Source: Vibrio plantisponsor (lineage in GTDB: Bacteria; Pseudomonadota; Gammaproteobacteria; Enterobacterales; Vibrionaceae). Taken from it: 57,330 nt of DNA. The position numbers were made by a program, and so were the translations under genes. The DNA is taken from contig NZ_JABEQC010000019.1 of the NCBI RefSeq assembly GCF_013041605.1, positions 1 through 57,330 on the forward strand. The letters run 5' to 3'. Positions within the stretch are counted from its first letter, which is position 1, and each line of letters starts with the position of its first letter. Below are positions 1 through 8,428 of this stretch, piece by piece. The notes beneath the pieces were generated by a model that saw nothing but the letters and a program-made list of their open reading frames with translations, had not been told where the DNA came from and ran no database searches.

Positions 1-635
1 CAACTACCGTTGTCATGCCCTCATTATTCATGCATTAGCAAGCGAGCTAAAACGGTTAACGTCGCATTCAAAACAAAGACTAAAGGAACAATCCAGCATT
101 TAGCCATTGATGCAACAGGGCTGAAGGTCTACTACGGTGAGGGCGAGTGGAAAGTCAAAAAACATGGCACTGAGGGAAGCGCCGTATCTGGCGAAAGTTA
201 CATTTAGCGGCCAATACAGACACGCATGAAATCATAGTTACTGAGTTAAGTTTATCGAATGTGGGCGACGGTGAAGCGCTTCCTAATTTGCTCAGACAGA
301 CTCGCCGAAGAATCATTGAGATATCTGGCGATGGAGCTTATGACACAAGGTTGTGCTACGAAGCGATTCACCTCAAGCAAGCTATTCCGCTCATTCCGCC
401 GAGGGAAGGCGCAGCCTTCTGGGAGCAGGGCCATCCTCGTAATCTAGCTGTCGGGTGCCAGAAACTATATGGTTCAAATAAGCATTGGAAAAAGAAGTAC
501 GGCTACCATAAACGTTCGCCGCTAGATATGCTCGAAATACTATATATCGTTTAAAATGTAAGCTGTTTAATCAGTGTCAATTCTTAAACTGAATTCGGCA
601 ATAAAGCGAATGGGAAGTAGTCAATTATGAATGCT
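1..635 (+). pseudogene. IS5-family transposase remnant, frameshifted
   Basis: This is a decayed DDE transposase of the IS5 family, cut by the left window edge. The first part reads in frame 1 (ATDATGLKVYGEGEW-type motif near 90-155). Around position 170-180 the homology moves to frame 3, giving RRIWRKLHLA and then ISGDGAYDTR, IPPREGA and YGYHKRS, the usual second half of the catalytic region. A second shift near 510-535 moves the tail to frame 2 (IYRLK), after which stops accumulate. At least two frameshifts mean it is inactive. No terminal inverted repeat could be identified. It lies at the edge of the AT-rich LPS genes, consistent with past insertion or recombination there. Confidence 0.85.
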
Positions 636-663
636 CTTGTTTTTTATTAAAAGGACGAACCGA

Positions 664-2553
664 ATGAAAATTAATATTGGCTCAGGGACAAACTGGAATA
701 AAATAAATTGGAAAACGATAGATTTTGATAACAAAACTGAACATATAATTGATTTAAGAAATTCTTATTCCATTCCATTAGATGATAACGAGTGTAAAAA
801 AATATATTGTTCTCATTTTATAGAACATTTGGCTGACCATAGTGTAAGTAATCTATTTAAAGAAGCTTATAGAGTGTTGGAATATGGCGGTATATTTAGA
901 ATATCTTGTCTAGATGTGGAAAAAGCTATTAATGAATATAAAATAGGAAATGAAGATTTTTTCCATGAGAAAGAACTGCTATTAAAAGGTGATAATTTAG
1001 AGGATAGACTTTTAAATTTTATTAGTAGTTTTAAATGTTATAGATATGGAGGTAAAGAAAATTATATCGGAGGCCCTATTGGTCATGCTGAAGATGTAAA
1101 AAATAAAATTAACCTACCTATTGATGAATTTGTTCATTGGGCTACTTCTCAGATACCAGAGAATGCATATTATAAAAGTCACATAAACGGATGGTATTTT
1201 TCTAAAATAAAAATATTTTTAGAAAAATCAGGCTTTGAAGTTATATTTAAAAGTTCATATCAAAATTCATGTGATGAGGAATTAAGACAAGAATGTTTTG
1301 ATAATAGACCAATCCAAAGTGTATTTGTTGAAGCAATCAAACTACCTGGCGAATTCCGCTGTAGGGGTTGTGGTGAAACCAAGGATTTTTCTTATGTTAA
1401 ATTAAATCCTGAGTTTGGTGTACCTATCACAAAATGTAATAATTGCGGTTTTGTTCAATCTGCACCAGTGCCTCCACAATATTTAGATTACTATTATAAG
1501 AAGCAATTCAGATTAGAGAGAACCAACTACAATTCAAATCAATTGGAATTTTTTGATCTCAGAGCTAGATACCAGAAGGAATTCATTGAGAAATATTCTA
1601 GTATGATTACATTTGAAAAGGTTTTAGATATAGGCTCTGGTATAGGCGCGCTACCTAAATTATTTTCAAAAACATGCGATAAGACATTTGCTTATGACCC
1701 AGATCCCAAAATAGGTCATTATTACAATGAAAGTAATATAATATTTTTTGACGATATAAATTTAGTAAATAATGAAAAAGATTCATTTGATTTAGTTACA
1801 TGTTCCCATGTATTCGAACATGTGTTAGAACCATATTCATTTTTAAATAATATAAGTGAGTTGTTAAAAGAAGATGGATATTTGTTTTTAGAAGTACCTT
1901 TAGAGTCTATTGAATTCCTAAATAGCAAAAAGTTTGTTACAGGAAGTGGACACTTTAACCATTATAATATGGATTATCTTGTGAAATTTTTAGGAAATCT
2001 AAATTCATTCAAGTTAGTTCAATGGGAATTGAGTGGTCCTTCTTTAAGTGGGTTCATAAATGGTACGGAGGACTTAAAATCTAATTTGTTAAATAAAGGC
2101 CAAGATGGAAATTATATTCATTTTAGAGCGTTGTTGAAAAAAAATAATATATCAATGTATGACACACAAACTGAATTAAATTTATCTTACTTCTTTGAAT
2201 ATATCAGATCCGTAGAAAAGTCACTATCCTCAGCTAAAGCTTCTATCACCAAATTTGAGAACAATATATCTAAAATTGAAAGCACTAATATAAATTTAAA
2301 ATTAAAAAATAATAAAATGGAAGAGGATGTTTCTAGATTAGAAGATGAATTAAAAAAATTAGAAATATCCCTGTCTCATGAAAAAAATAAACATGATACG
2401 ATGAAAACTAATATGATAACGAAAAATGCCAAATTAAAAAAAGAACTAGATAAATTTAGGAAAGATTTATCGTTAATTCAGAAATCTAGCAGTTGGAAAT
2501 TAACTAAGCCATTGCGATTTGTTGTTGGTAAGGTAAAGTCGCTTCTTATGTAA
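664..2553 (+). CDS. two-domain SAM methyltransferase with zinc ribbon and C-terminal coiled coil
   Basis: The 629-residue protein has two methyltransferase units. Residues 1-220 resemble a type-11 SAM methyltransferase (MKINIGSG start, CSHFIEHL). A four-cysteine zinc ribbon follows (C233, C236, C258, C261), then a second class I methyltransferase with VLDIGSGIGALP and VTCSHVFEHV, of the kind acting on sugar nucleotides or glycans. Residues about 500-605 are a charged Lys/Glu-rich coiled coil, and the end carries SSWKLTKPLR, a tail often seen in polysaccharide enzymes. I chose ATG 664 because AAGGAC lies about 10 bases upstream; ATG 631 in the same frame has no such site. It is very AT-rich, as expected of transferred LPS genes. 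The acceptor is unknown. It may cap or modify O-antigen chains. Confidence 0.75.
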   Translation: MKINIGSGTNWNKINWKTIDFDNKTEHIIDLRNSYSIPLDDNECKKIYCSHFIEHLADHSVSNLFKEAYRVLEYGGIFRISCLDVEKAINEYKIGNEDFFHEKELLLKGDNLEDRLLNFISSFKCYRYGGKENYIGGPIGHAEDVKNKINLPIDEFVHWATSQIPENAYYKSHINGWYFSKIKIFLEKSGFEVIFKSSYQNSCDEELRQECFDNRPIQSVFVEAIKLPGEFRCRGCGETKDFSYVKLNPEFGVPITKCNNCGFVQSAPVPPQYLDYYYKKQFRLERTNYNSNQLEFFDLRARYQKEFIEKYSSMITFEKVLDIGSGIGALPKLFSKTCDKTFAYDPDPKIGHYYNESNIIFFDDINLVNNEKDSFDLVTCSHVFEHVLEPYSFLNNISELLKEDGYLFLEVPLESIEFLNSKKFVTGSGHFNHYNMDYLVKFLGNLNSFKLVQWELSGPSLSGFINGTEDLKSNLLNKGQDGNYIHFRALLKKNNISMYDTQTELNLSYFFEYIRSVEKSLSSAKASITKFENNISKIESTNINLKLKNNKMEEDVSRLEDELKKLEISLSHEKNKHDTMKTNMITKNAKLKKELDKFRKDLSLIQKSSSWKLTKPLRFVVGKVKSLLM

Positions 2554-2616
2554 TAACCTAAGTTATTAATTGTTATTTAATTTTTAACCTATTATATAAT
2601 AAAGAGTAATTTAAAT

Positions 2617-3579
2617 TTGAAGAATAAATTAATTTCTATAATATGCCCATGCTATAATGAAGAACAAGTTCTGGGGTTATTTGCAAAGCGAATTACAGCC
2701 ATATTAGAATCCACAAACAGAACATACGAAATTATATTTGTGAATGATGGTAGTAAAGATAATACGTTGGCTAAAGCCAAGTATTTACAAAAGTCAAACC
2801 CAAATATTTGTGTAGTGAACTTATCCCGTAATTTTGGCAAAGAGGCTGCTCTTACTGCGGGATTAGACATATCAACAGGTGAAGTGGTTATTCCTATCGA
2901 CGCTGATTTACAAGATCCACCTGAACTAATTTTAGAATTCTTGAAAGAGTGGGAAAAAGGGTACGATGTTGTTTTAGCTAAACGTGTTGACCGAAGTAGT
3001 GACTCTTGGGCTAAAAAGAAATCGGCTGAGTTATTTTATAAGATACACAACATGATGGCCCATGTAGATATCCCAGAAAATGTCGGAGATTATCGCTTAA
3101 TGACTCGAAGAGTGGTTAATGCGATACAAGAACTACCAGAAAACCAGCGTTTTATGAAAGGTATATTTTCATGGGTAGGCTTTAAAACTTCAGTTATTGA
3201 ATATAAAAGAGAGTCTAGGCAAGCTGGCCATACTAGCTTTAATGGCTGGAAACTTTGGAATTTTGCATTAGATGGTATCACTGGGTTCAGTACAGCTCCT
3301 CTTAGAATCTGGCTATACATAGGAGCTTTGATCTCTGCTTCGGCATTTATATATGGTTCAGTAATTTTCTTCAAGACTATTATTCAAGGTGTCGATGTTC
3401 CAGGTTATGCCTCTATGTTTACATCTATCTTATTTTTGGGTGGTATACAGCTCATTGGCATAGGTGTTATCGGTGAGTATGTTGGTCGAATGTATATGGA
3501 AGCAAAGAGAAGGCCTGTTTATATTATTGACGAGGTATCTAACCCTGCTGTCGAAGAAGCAAGAGATAGTAATGATTAA
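2617..3579 (+). CDS. gtrB: polyprenyl-phosphate glycosyltransferase, GtrB-like (GT2)
   Basis: The 320-residue protein is a GT2 transferase of the GtrB/DPM1 type, which moves a sugar (glucose in the best known cases) from a nucleotide onto undecaprenyl phosphate on the cytoplasmic face. Visible are the N-terminal SIICPCYNEE strand, FVNDGSKD, the DxD-type region DADLQDPPEL, GDYRLM, and two C-terminal membrane helices (about 228-250 and 265-290). The start is TTG with AAAGAG ten bases upstream. The last 8 bases overlap gtrA, so the two are translationally coupled. With the next two genes it forms a glycan-decorating cassette; the gene order B-A-transferase differs from the usual phage-type A-B-transferase. 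Confidence 0.88.
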   Translation: MKNKLISIICPCYNEEQVLGLFAKRITAILESTNRTYEIIFVNDGSKDNTLAKAKYLQKSNPNICVVNLSRNFGKEAALTAGLDISTGEVVIPIDADLQDPPELILEFLKEWEKGYDVVLAKRVDRSSDSWAKKKSAELFYKIHNMMAHVDIPENVGDYRLMTRRVVNAIQELPENQRFMKGIFSWVGFKTSVIEYKRESRQAGHTSFNGWKLWNFALDGITGFSTAPLRIWLYIGALISASAFIYGSVIFFKTIIQGVDVPGYASMFTSILFLGGIQLIGIGVIGEYVGRMYMEAKRRPVYIIDEVSNPAVEEARDSND

Positions 3580-3967
3580 TCTCTTATTTTATAGAGCAAA
3601 AGAGTCTAGGCTTATCCGGTACGCAGTAACTGGTGGTGTTGCAACTTTAATTCATATTACTATTGCATTCTCTTCGGTATACTTTTTTCAGTCACCAGTT
3701 TTTATAGCTAATGTTTTAGGTTTCAGTACTGCTTTTATTTTTTCTTATATTTCACAAACAGTATTTGTATTTAGACAAAGTATTGATATATCAAATGGTG
3801 TCCGGTTTTTCCTAGTACAGTTCTTATCTTTGATTGTTGCTCAACTATCTAGTGAAATGTTTGTTTTTATAGGAAGTAGTTATTTAAAGATTATAGTCGT
3901 TGTAGTAATTCTTCCGCTTGTTACATATGTAATTCATAAAATCTGGACTTTTGCTCCTGATAAATAG
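3572..3967 (+). CDS. gtrA: GtrA-family small membrane protein, putative lipid-linked sugar flippase
   Basis: The 131-residue protein has four hydrophobic helices and the family's RYAVTGGVATLIH beginning and VTYVIHKIWTF ending. GtrA proteins are believed to flip undecaprenyl-phosphate-glucose across the inner membrane. An upstream ATG at 3464 would bury the start deep inside gtrB and adds an unrelated sequence, so ATG 3572, which overlaps the gtrB stop by 8 bases, is the likely start. The length fits the family. Confidence 0.85.
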   Translation: MINLLFYRAKESRLIRYAVTGGVATLIHITIAFSSVYFFQSPVFIANVLGFSTAFIFSYISQTVFVFRQSIDISNGVRFFLVQFLSLIVAQLSSEMFVFIGSSYLKIIVVVVILPLVTYVIHKIWTFAPDK

Positions 3968-3984
3968 CTATTATTGGTATTTTA

Positions 3985-5472
3985 ATGATATTCTCTTCAA
4001 ATCTCAGGTTTATTCTTATTTTATTGGTGAGTCTAGCGCTCTCAAGTTTTTATTTTTCTACATCTTTGATCACAAGAGATGATTTTTACTTGAATCAAAT
4101 TTTTGCATTTATAAGAGATGCTAGAATTGGCGTATTACCTTTATACTATCCTTTAGTGACTTTATTTAAGTACGATATGAACTTTATTCTTTTGGGATAT
4201 GTGTTCTTAAATTTATCTGTTGTTTCCTATATAGTTTACTTTATTGAACGAGTTAGTATTCATAACTCGATATTGAATTTAATAGCTGCTTGTATATTCT
4301 TACTTCTTTTCTACAGTTTTAATAATAATTTACTTTTTTATAAAGCTGCATTTATCACAATTGGATGTAGTTTTATTTATACCTCCATTTCTCTGAAGTT
4401 GTTGGAAAAGTATTTCGTTCTATCTACATTATTCTCTGCACTAGTTTTTTTCTCCTTTCAGCCATTTTATTTATTAACTATATTTAGTGTTTTTGTCTTA
4501 AAGTTTTCATTTAGTGATAGAGAGTTTTCAAAGCAGTATTTTAAATTTTGTTTTAAATATTTGATATATTCTTTACTTACTATTTTTATCATATACTCGA
4601 TTACAAAATCGAGTTTTTATCTTGATTATTTTGGCGTTAATGAACGAGCTTTAAGACATCCCTTTGTGTTTGATAATCTTTCAATAGAGTTTTATCTAAA
4701 AAGATTGTTCTTTTCTATAGAAACTGTATCTAGTAGGGAAATTTTTTCGTTTTTATTTCTATTGATTTTTAGTATGTCATTTTTTATAAATGGTTATAAA
4801 AAAACTAGTATTGGACTTGTTTTAATTATTTATTTTTCCCTAGTGTTAAACCCTGCGATAGTTATGAACACTGGTTTTAATACTCGAGCGTTTCAAGTTC
4901 TTCTATTTTGTGCTGTATATTTTTCTTTAGTTCTAATTTTAATTCAAAGGGTAGAGTTTAAATTAAGTAACAATATATTAGCTATCGTTGTAGCTTGTAT
5001 AATTTTTACTATTTTTGGTTTCAATGACCAGATATCAGGTAAGGGCTTATTGTCTATAGCAATGATCTTGCTAATCTCATGCTTGGTTCCTGCATTATCT
5101 TATCCTAAGTTCCCATATAAATTGGGTGGAGGGTTTATAATTTGTCTAACAGCTTTGCTCATGATTAATATGAATTATTCTGTTATTAAAATTGAAAAAT
5201 TTAGAGTAGCAAATAAATTAGATGACAAAATATTTTTAGATATTAATTATGATATTCTTAATATGAAAAAGAATAAACATGATCCTATTGTCGTATATAT
5301 AGGGAAAACTAGACATTCGAAATATTATTCTAGTATTAATTCATATTCAGTACTAGATTACTTTAATGCAAAAAATATATGGCATAGGGTTAAGTTTCGT
5401 GATGCTGGTGGTCGATGCAAAGGTAACCAAGCACCTAACTTAGGTGATAATGAATTATTGTATTGTTTTTAG
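3985..5472 (+). CDS. polytopic glucosyltransferase-like protein (GtrII/PF14264-type)
   Basis: The 495-residue protein has about eleven to twelve hydrophobic segments and an early acidic periplasmic motif TRDDFYL (about residues 29-35), as in the serotype-specific glucosyltransferases of gtr cassettes, which transfer a sugar from the flipped lipid carrier onto O-antigen in the periplasm. It starts 17 bases after gtrA. The C-terminal 90 residues are more polar and contain two cysteines, one almost terminal. Low GC and Phe/Leu/Ile richness match the cassette. Family placement rests on context plus the DD motif. The transferred sugar and linkage cannot be read from sequence. Confidence 0.7.
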   Translation: MIFSSNLRFILILLVSLALSSFYFSTSLITRDDFYLNQIFAFIRDARIGVLPLYYPLVTLFKYDMNFILLGYVFLNLSVVSYIVYFIERVSIHNSILNLIAACIFLLLFYSFNNNLLFYKAAFITIGCSFIYTSISLKLLEKYFVLSTLFSALVFFSFQPFYLLTIFSVFVLKFSFSDREFSKQYFKFCFKYLIYSLLTIFIIYSITKSSFYLDYFGVNERALRHPFVFDNLSIEFYLKRLFFSIETVSSREIFSFLFLLIFSMSFFINGYKKTSIGLVLIIYFSLVLNPAIVMNTGFNTRAFQVLLFCAVYFSLVLILIQRVEFKLSNNILAIVVACIIFTIFGFNDQISGKGLLSIAMILLISCLVPALSYPKFPYKLGGGFIICLTALLMINMNYSVIKIEKFRVANKLDDKIFLDINYDILNMKKNKHDPIVVYIGKTRHSKYYSSINSYSVLDYFNAKNIWHRVKFRDAGGRCKGNQAPNLGDNELLYCF

Positions 5473-5473
5473 A

Positions 5474-5550
5474 ATTGCTCACGCAATATTATTATCTGAG
5501 AGTTTACTCTCGGTATTCATAAATGGTTAGCTTGTATTATGTCAAGCTAA
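5474..5550 (+). other. three consecutive small stem-loops between gtr gene and yhcH
   Basis: Directly after the glucosyltransferase stop come ATTGC/GCAAT (5474-5487, loop TCAC), GAGAG/CTCTC (5498-5511, loop TTTA) and TTAGCTTG/CAAGCTAA (5527-5550). None has a proper T-run, though the last is followed by an AT-rich stretch. They may act as a weak terminator or an RNA 3'-end stabiliser, or reduce readthrough into the next gene. Confidence 0.4.
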
Positions 5551-5589
5551 CTATTTATCTTTATACGGGATAAAGGAAAACTGATTTTT

Positions 5590-6054
5590 ATGATTTTTAC
5601 CACAGTCAAATCAACAAAATGGATGCTTGATAATTACAAATTGTATGGAATTATTAATGAAATTATGGATATGAATCCTTTAAACTTCCCTGTGGGAATA
5701 ACTAAAGTGGACGGTGATAATCTTTTTGTTAATCGAATTAGCGGTGAAACCAAGCTGTTTGAAGATTCGTTATCTGAAATCCATAAAAAATATATCGATG
5801 TTCATATCGTACTTAAAGGAAACGAAAAATATCGAGCAGCGTTAGAAATAACAAATCCCGATGAAGTTGCTGATTTTGATTTAGAAAAGGATGCAGGATT
5901 GCAACGAATAGTCGATGACGAGCAAGAATTCATATTGAAGGAAGAACAATGTGCTATCTTTTTTCCTGGTGAATGGCATCGACCAATGTTAGCTGTAAGT
6001 GAGATTGAAGGCATTGAGAAGATCGTGATAAAAATTAATAAGGCACTTTTATAG
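5590..6054 (+). CDS. YhcH/YjgK/YiaL-family protein, putative sugar anomerase
   Basis: The 154-residue cupin-fold protein belongs to the YhcH/EbgC family. Family members are metal proteins, and YhcH was reported to open the ring of N-acetylneuraminate for its aldolase. Visible candidate metal-site elements are HKKYIDVHIVLKG (about 75-87) and FFPGEWHRP (about 129-137). Length is normal. No sialic-acid catabolic genes are near. Instead it sits inside the LPS locus and its last 6 bases overlap the end of a convergent GT52-type gene, so a role in supplying a particular sugar anomer to surface glycan synthesis is an inference. Confidence 0.82.
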   Translation: MIFTTVKSTKWMLDNYKLYGIINEIMDMNPLNFPVGITKVDGDNLFVNRISGETKLFEDSLSEIHKKYIDVHIVLKGNEKYRAALEITNPDEVADFDLEKDAGLQRIVDDEQEFILKEEQCAIFFPGEWHRPMLAVSEIEGIEKIVIKINKALL

Positions 6055-6957
6055 ACTATTTTTTATTATTATTCTATTTTCTTCAGTAAATCTGAATATA
6101 GCTGTGGAGTTATATGTGATAACTTTTTTAAAATCTAGGCCTAGAAGAATTAATAACTCAATAGGTGTCTCATTGAAACCGAGCTCTTTCCATCCATATT
6201 TTGAATAATTTGATGTATCTCTTGGATGTTTCTTAACATAAACCTCACTTATATGAAGAGACTGTATAGAATTATTGTATAATTCTAGTTTTTTAGTCTC
6301 ACTTATAATTTGGTCTTGATTTAAAGGTTGTGTAAGAATTAAAGCGGATTGTCTGTGACTCAATGAGTGTATTAAGTCTTTCTCTTTTGGGGATATAAAA
6401 AGGTTGATAATGAAGTTTTTATTTTTATCGTCCAGTTGCTCCCATTTATCACGAAGAGCAATGATTTCGGTTTTATATTGAATTTCGTTTGGTATCGGTA
6501 ATATACCGGTTAGGATTATTTTTTTTATATTTTCTGCTCTTCCCATTTCCTTATAAGGAAAGCCTAAATAGGACAACAGCTTTCTTTTTATCCCTACGGA
6601 CGGATGTCTTATATAATTATCTAACCCATCTTCGAGCAAAATAAATGGTTTATTCCGCCCTAAAAATGAAAACCAGGCATGGTCTTGTCCATAAAAGTAA
6701 ATATTATTTTCAGACCTTAGCTTTATAAACTTAGGGGATAGAATGTATTTTATGTTTCTTAACTTTTCTTTTGTATTTTTGAATTTTAAATATTTTCTAT
6801 CTTTCAAGTATATACAGTGTTTGAGTTGTTTTCGAAGATGAGATGAAACACCATCGGATACGATGAATAGCGCTTCATTGATTTTTTCTGGGTATAGTAA
6901 AGCAAATAGAAATAATGTGTAGTTTGAGTCTATTAATGTAATATCTTTAAATTTCAT
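6049..6957 (-). CDS. GT52-family glycosyltransferase (sialyltransferase-like)
   Basis: The 302-residue protein looks like a GT52 transferase, the family of Neisseria and Haemophilus LOS alpha-2,3-sialyltransferases and related enzymes. Supporting motifs are the N-terminal IDSNYTLFLF, LLEDG (about 128-132), ILTQPL (about 207-212), KKHPRDTSNYS (about 241-251) and YNSTA near the end. There is no signal peptide, so it acts in the cytoplasm. It is the last gene of the leftward operon; its ATG shares one base with the Wzt stop. Its donor could be a nonulosonate or another sugar; no sialic acid synthesis genes are in this window. Confidence 0.7.
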   Translation of the reverse strand: MKFKDITLIDSNYTLFLFALLYPEKINEALFIVSDGVSSHLRKQLKHCIYLKDRKYLKFKNTKEKLRNIKYILSPKFIKLRSENNIYFYGQDHAWFSFLGRNKPFILLEDGLDNYIRHPSVGIKRKLLSYLGFPYKEMGRAENIKKIILTGILPIPNEIQYKTEIIALRDKWEQLDDKNKNFIINLFISPKEKDLIHSLSHRQSALILTQPLNQDQIISETKKLELYNNSIQSLHISEVYVKKHPRDTSNYSKYGWKELGFNETPIELLILLGLDFKKVITYNSTAIFRFTEENRIIIKNSL

Positions 6958-7655
6958 TATTTAGTGATATATTCTTCGTATTCAGAAACTACTTTTCCAG
7001 GCTCACCATAAGCCTTGACTATTCCTTGCTCAATCCAGACGGCTTTGTTACATAGTTCTTTAATTGTGCCAGCATTATGCGAAACAAGAACGACAGTATC
7101 ACCTGACAGGATTTTCTTTTTCATGACAGCAGTTGATTTTTTCTTAAAGCGAGCATCACCGACACCAAGAATTTCATCTATAAGTAATACGTCAGTATCT
7201 ATATTAGTTGCAACTGAAAAGCCTAAGCGCTGTTTCATACCTGTAGAATAATTTTTAACTGGTTGATAGATGAAATCACCTAACTCCGAAAATTCAATGA
7301 TTTCTGGCATGAGTGAAAGCATTTCTTTCTTTGAACGACCCAGCAACATCCCACTCATGATTGCGTTGTGGTAACCACTGACATTGTTGTCATAACCGAC
7401 ACTTAACGAGAGTAAGGCTGTTCGATATCCATGGTTTATGATCTTCCCTTTGTCGGGCTTTATGATGCCATTCAGAAGGTTAAGTAGCGTACTTTTACCT
7501 ACACCATTTCGACCAATAATACCTAAGGAATCTCCTTCATGCAGTTCAAAGGATATGTCTTTAAGCGCACTATGTATATTGGTCTGCTTAAATAACGGAA
7601 TACCACTTTTATAAGTGACAGCGACATTCTCTAGTGTAATAACTGGCTTGCTCAT
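6957..7655 (-). CDS. wzt: polysaccharide ABC exporter ATP-binding protein (Wzt-like)
   Basis: The 232-residue nucleotide-binding subunit drives export of undecaprenyl-linked polysaccharide. It has Walker A GRNGVGKST (48-56), signature STGMKQR (136-142) and Walker B VLLIDE (155-160), with the downstream D-loop and H-loop region VLVSHN. It ends right after the ATPase domain, so it lacks the C-terminal carbohydrate-binding domain found in E. coli O8/O9a Wzt and resembles KpsT or short Wzt proteins. Its ATG overlaps the wzm stop by 4 bases. Confidence 0.9.
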   Translation of the reverse strand: MSKPVITLENVAVTYKSGIPLFKQTNIHSALKDISFELHEGDSLGIIGRNGVGKSTLLNLLNGIIKPDKGKIINHGYRTALLSLSVGYDNNVSGYHNAIMSGMLLGRSKKEMLSLMPEIIEFSELGDFIYQPVKNYSTGMKQRLGFSVATNIDTDVLLIDEILGVGDARFKKKSTAVMKKKILSGDTVVLVSHNAGTIKELCNKAVWIEQGIVKAYGEPGKVVSEYEEYITK

Positions 7656-8428
7656 TTTTGTATTAATACTCTAGGGTAAATCGGGTCTAGCTTTCTTAGA
7701 ATTAAATGACTGATAATAACCCCACAAAAACAAATTCCAGTGTAAGTTAATATCTTTATTAAATCGAAGTTGTCCTGATGCATTAAAATATCACGGTAAG
7801 CCTGGATAATTTGTGCCATAGGATTAAACTCGAAATAAGACTGCACGTGTTCAGGTAAATCTGATACAGCATACAGTATCCCTGACATATAAAATGCAAT
7901 ACGAAGCACATTCGAAATGATGATTTTTAAATCAGGCGCAAATGGTACAACAGCAGCAACCATATTTCCGGCCATAGTATTAAACAAGTGTTGGCAGAAA
8001 AATACCAGAGGAAGGTATATATAGTCAGTTGTTGGAGTGAAGCCATATATCCAAAGAAAAACGAGTAATATAGCAAATACAACAAAAAACTTAACAGTAT
8101 CCATAACTATATTTACACTTGGTAAAATGACTTTAGGAAAACTAACATTTGTAATAAGTGCAATATTACCATTTATTGAGTTACCGCAGTGATTGACAAT
8201 ATTGCCGAACCATTGCCAGGTCACAAGACCTATCAGTAGAAAAGGAACGAAGTTTTCTGTTCCTCTTGCGAAAATTACTCCAAATATCAGATAGTAGATA
8301 CCAAGAGAAATAATTGGTTCGAAAATCCACCAAAGGTAACTAAGGTAAGTGTTGGATGCTTCAGAACGTAAATGAACTTTGGCTTTATAGTAGATAATGT
8401 CTCGGTGTTGTTTACTGACAAGAAACAC
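7652..8428 (-). CDS. wzm: polysaccharide ABC exporter permease (Wzm-like)
   Basis: The 258-residue ABC-2-type permease has about six membrane helices and the conserved N-terminal arrangement HLRSEASNTYLSYLWWIFEP, typical of O-antigen and teichoic-acid exporters. It pairs with the next gene's ATPase to move lipid-linked glycan to the periplasmic side. Its start lies 17 bases inside the upstream glycosyltransferase gene, showing tight operon packing. Confidence 0.9.
   Translation of the reverse strand: MFLVSKQHRDIIYYKAKVHLRSEASNTYLSYLWWIFEPIISLGIYYLIFGVIFARGTENFVPFLLIGLVTWQWFGNIVNHCGNSINGNIALITNVSFPKVILPSVNIVMDTVKFFVVFAILLVFLWIYGFTPTTDYIYLPLVFFCQHLFNTMAGNMVAAVVPFAPDLKIIISNVLRIAFYMSGILYAVSDLPEHVQSYFEFNPMAQIIQAYRDILMHQDNFDLIKILTYTGICFCGVIISHLILRKLDPIYPRVLIQK

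Noticed and set aside
6957..8428. Wzx/Wzy/Wzz genes
   Set aside because: None is visible; the exporter here is the ABC type. Genes left of the window could still contain a polymerase.
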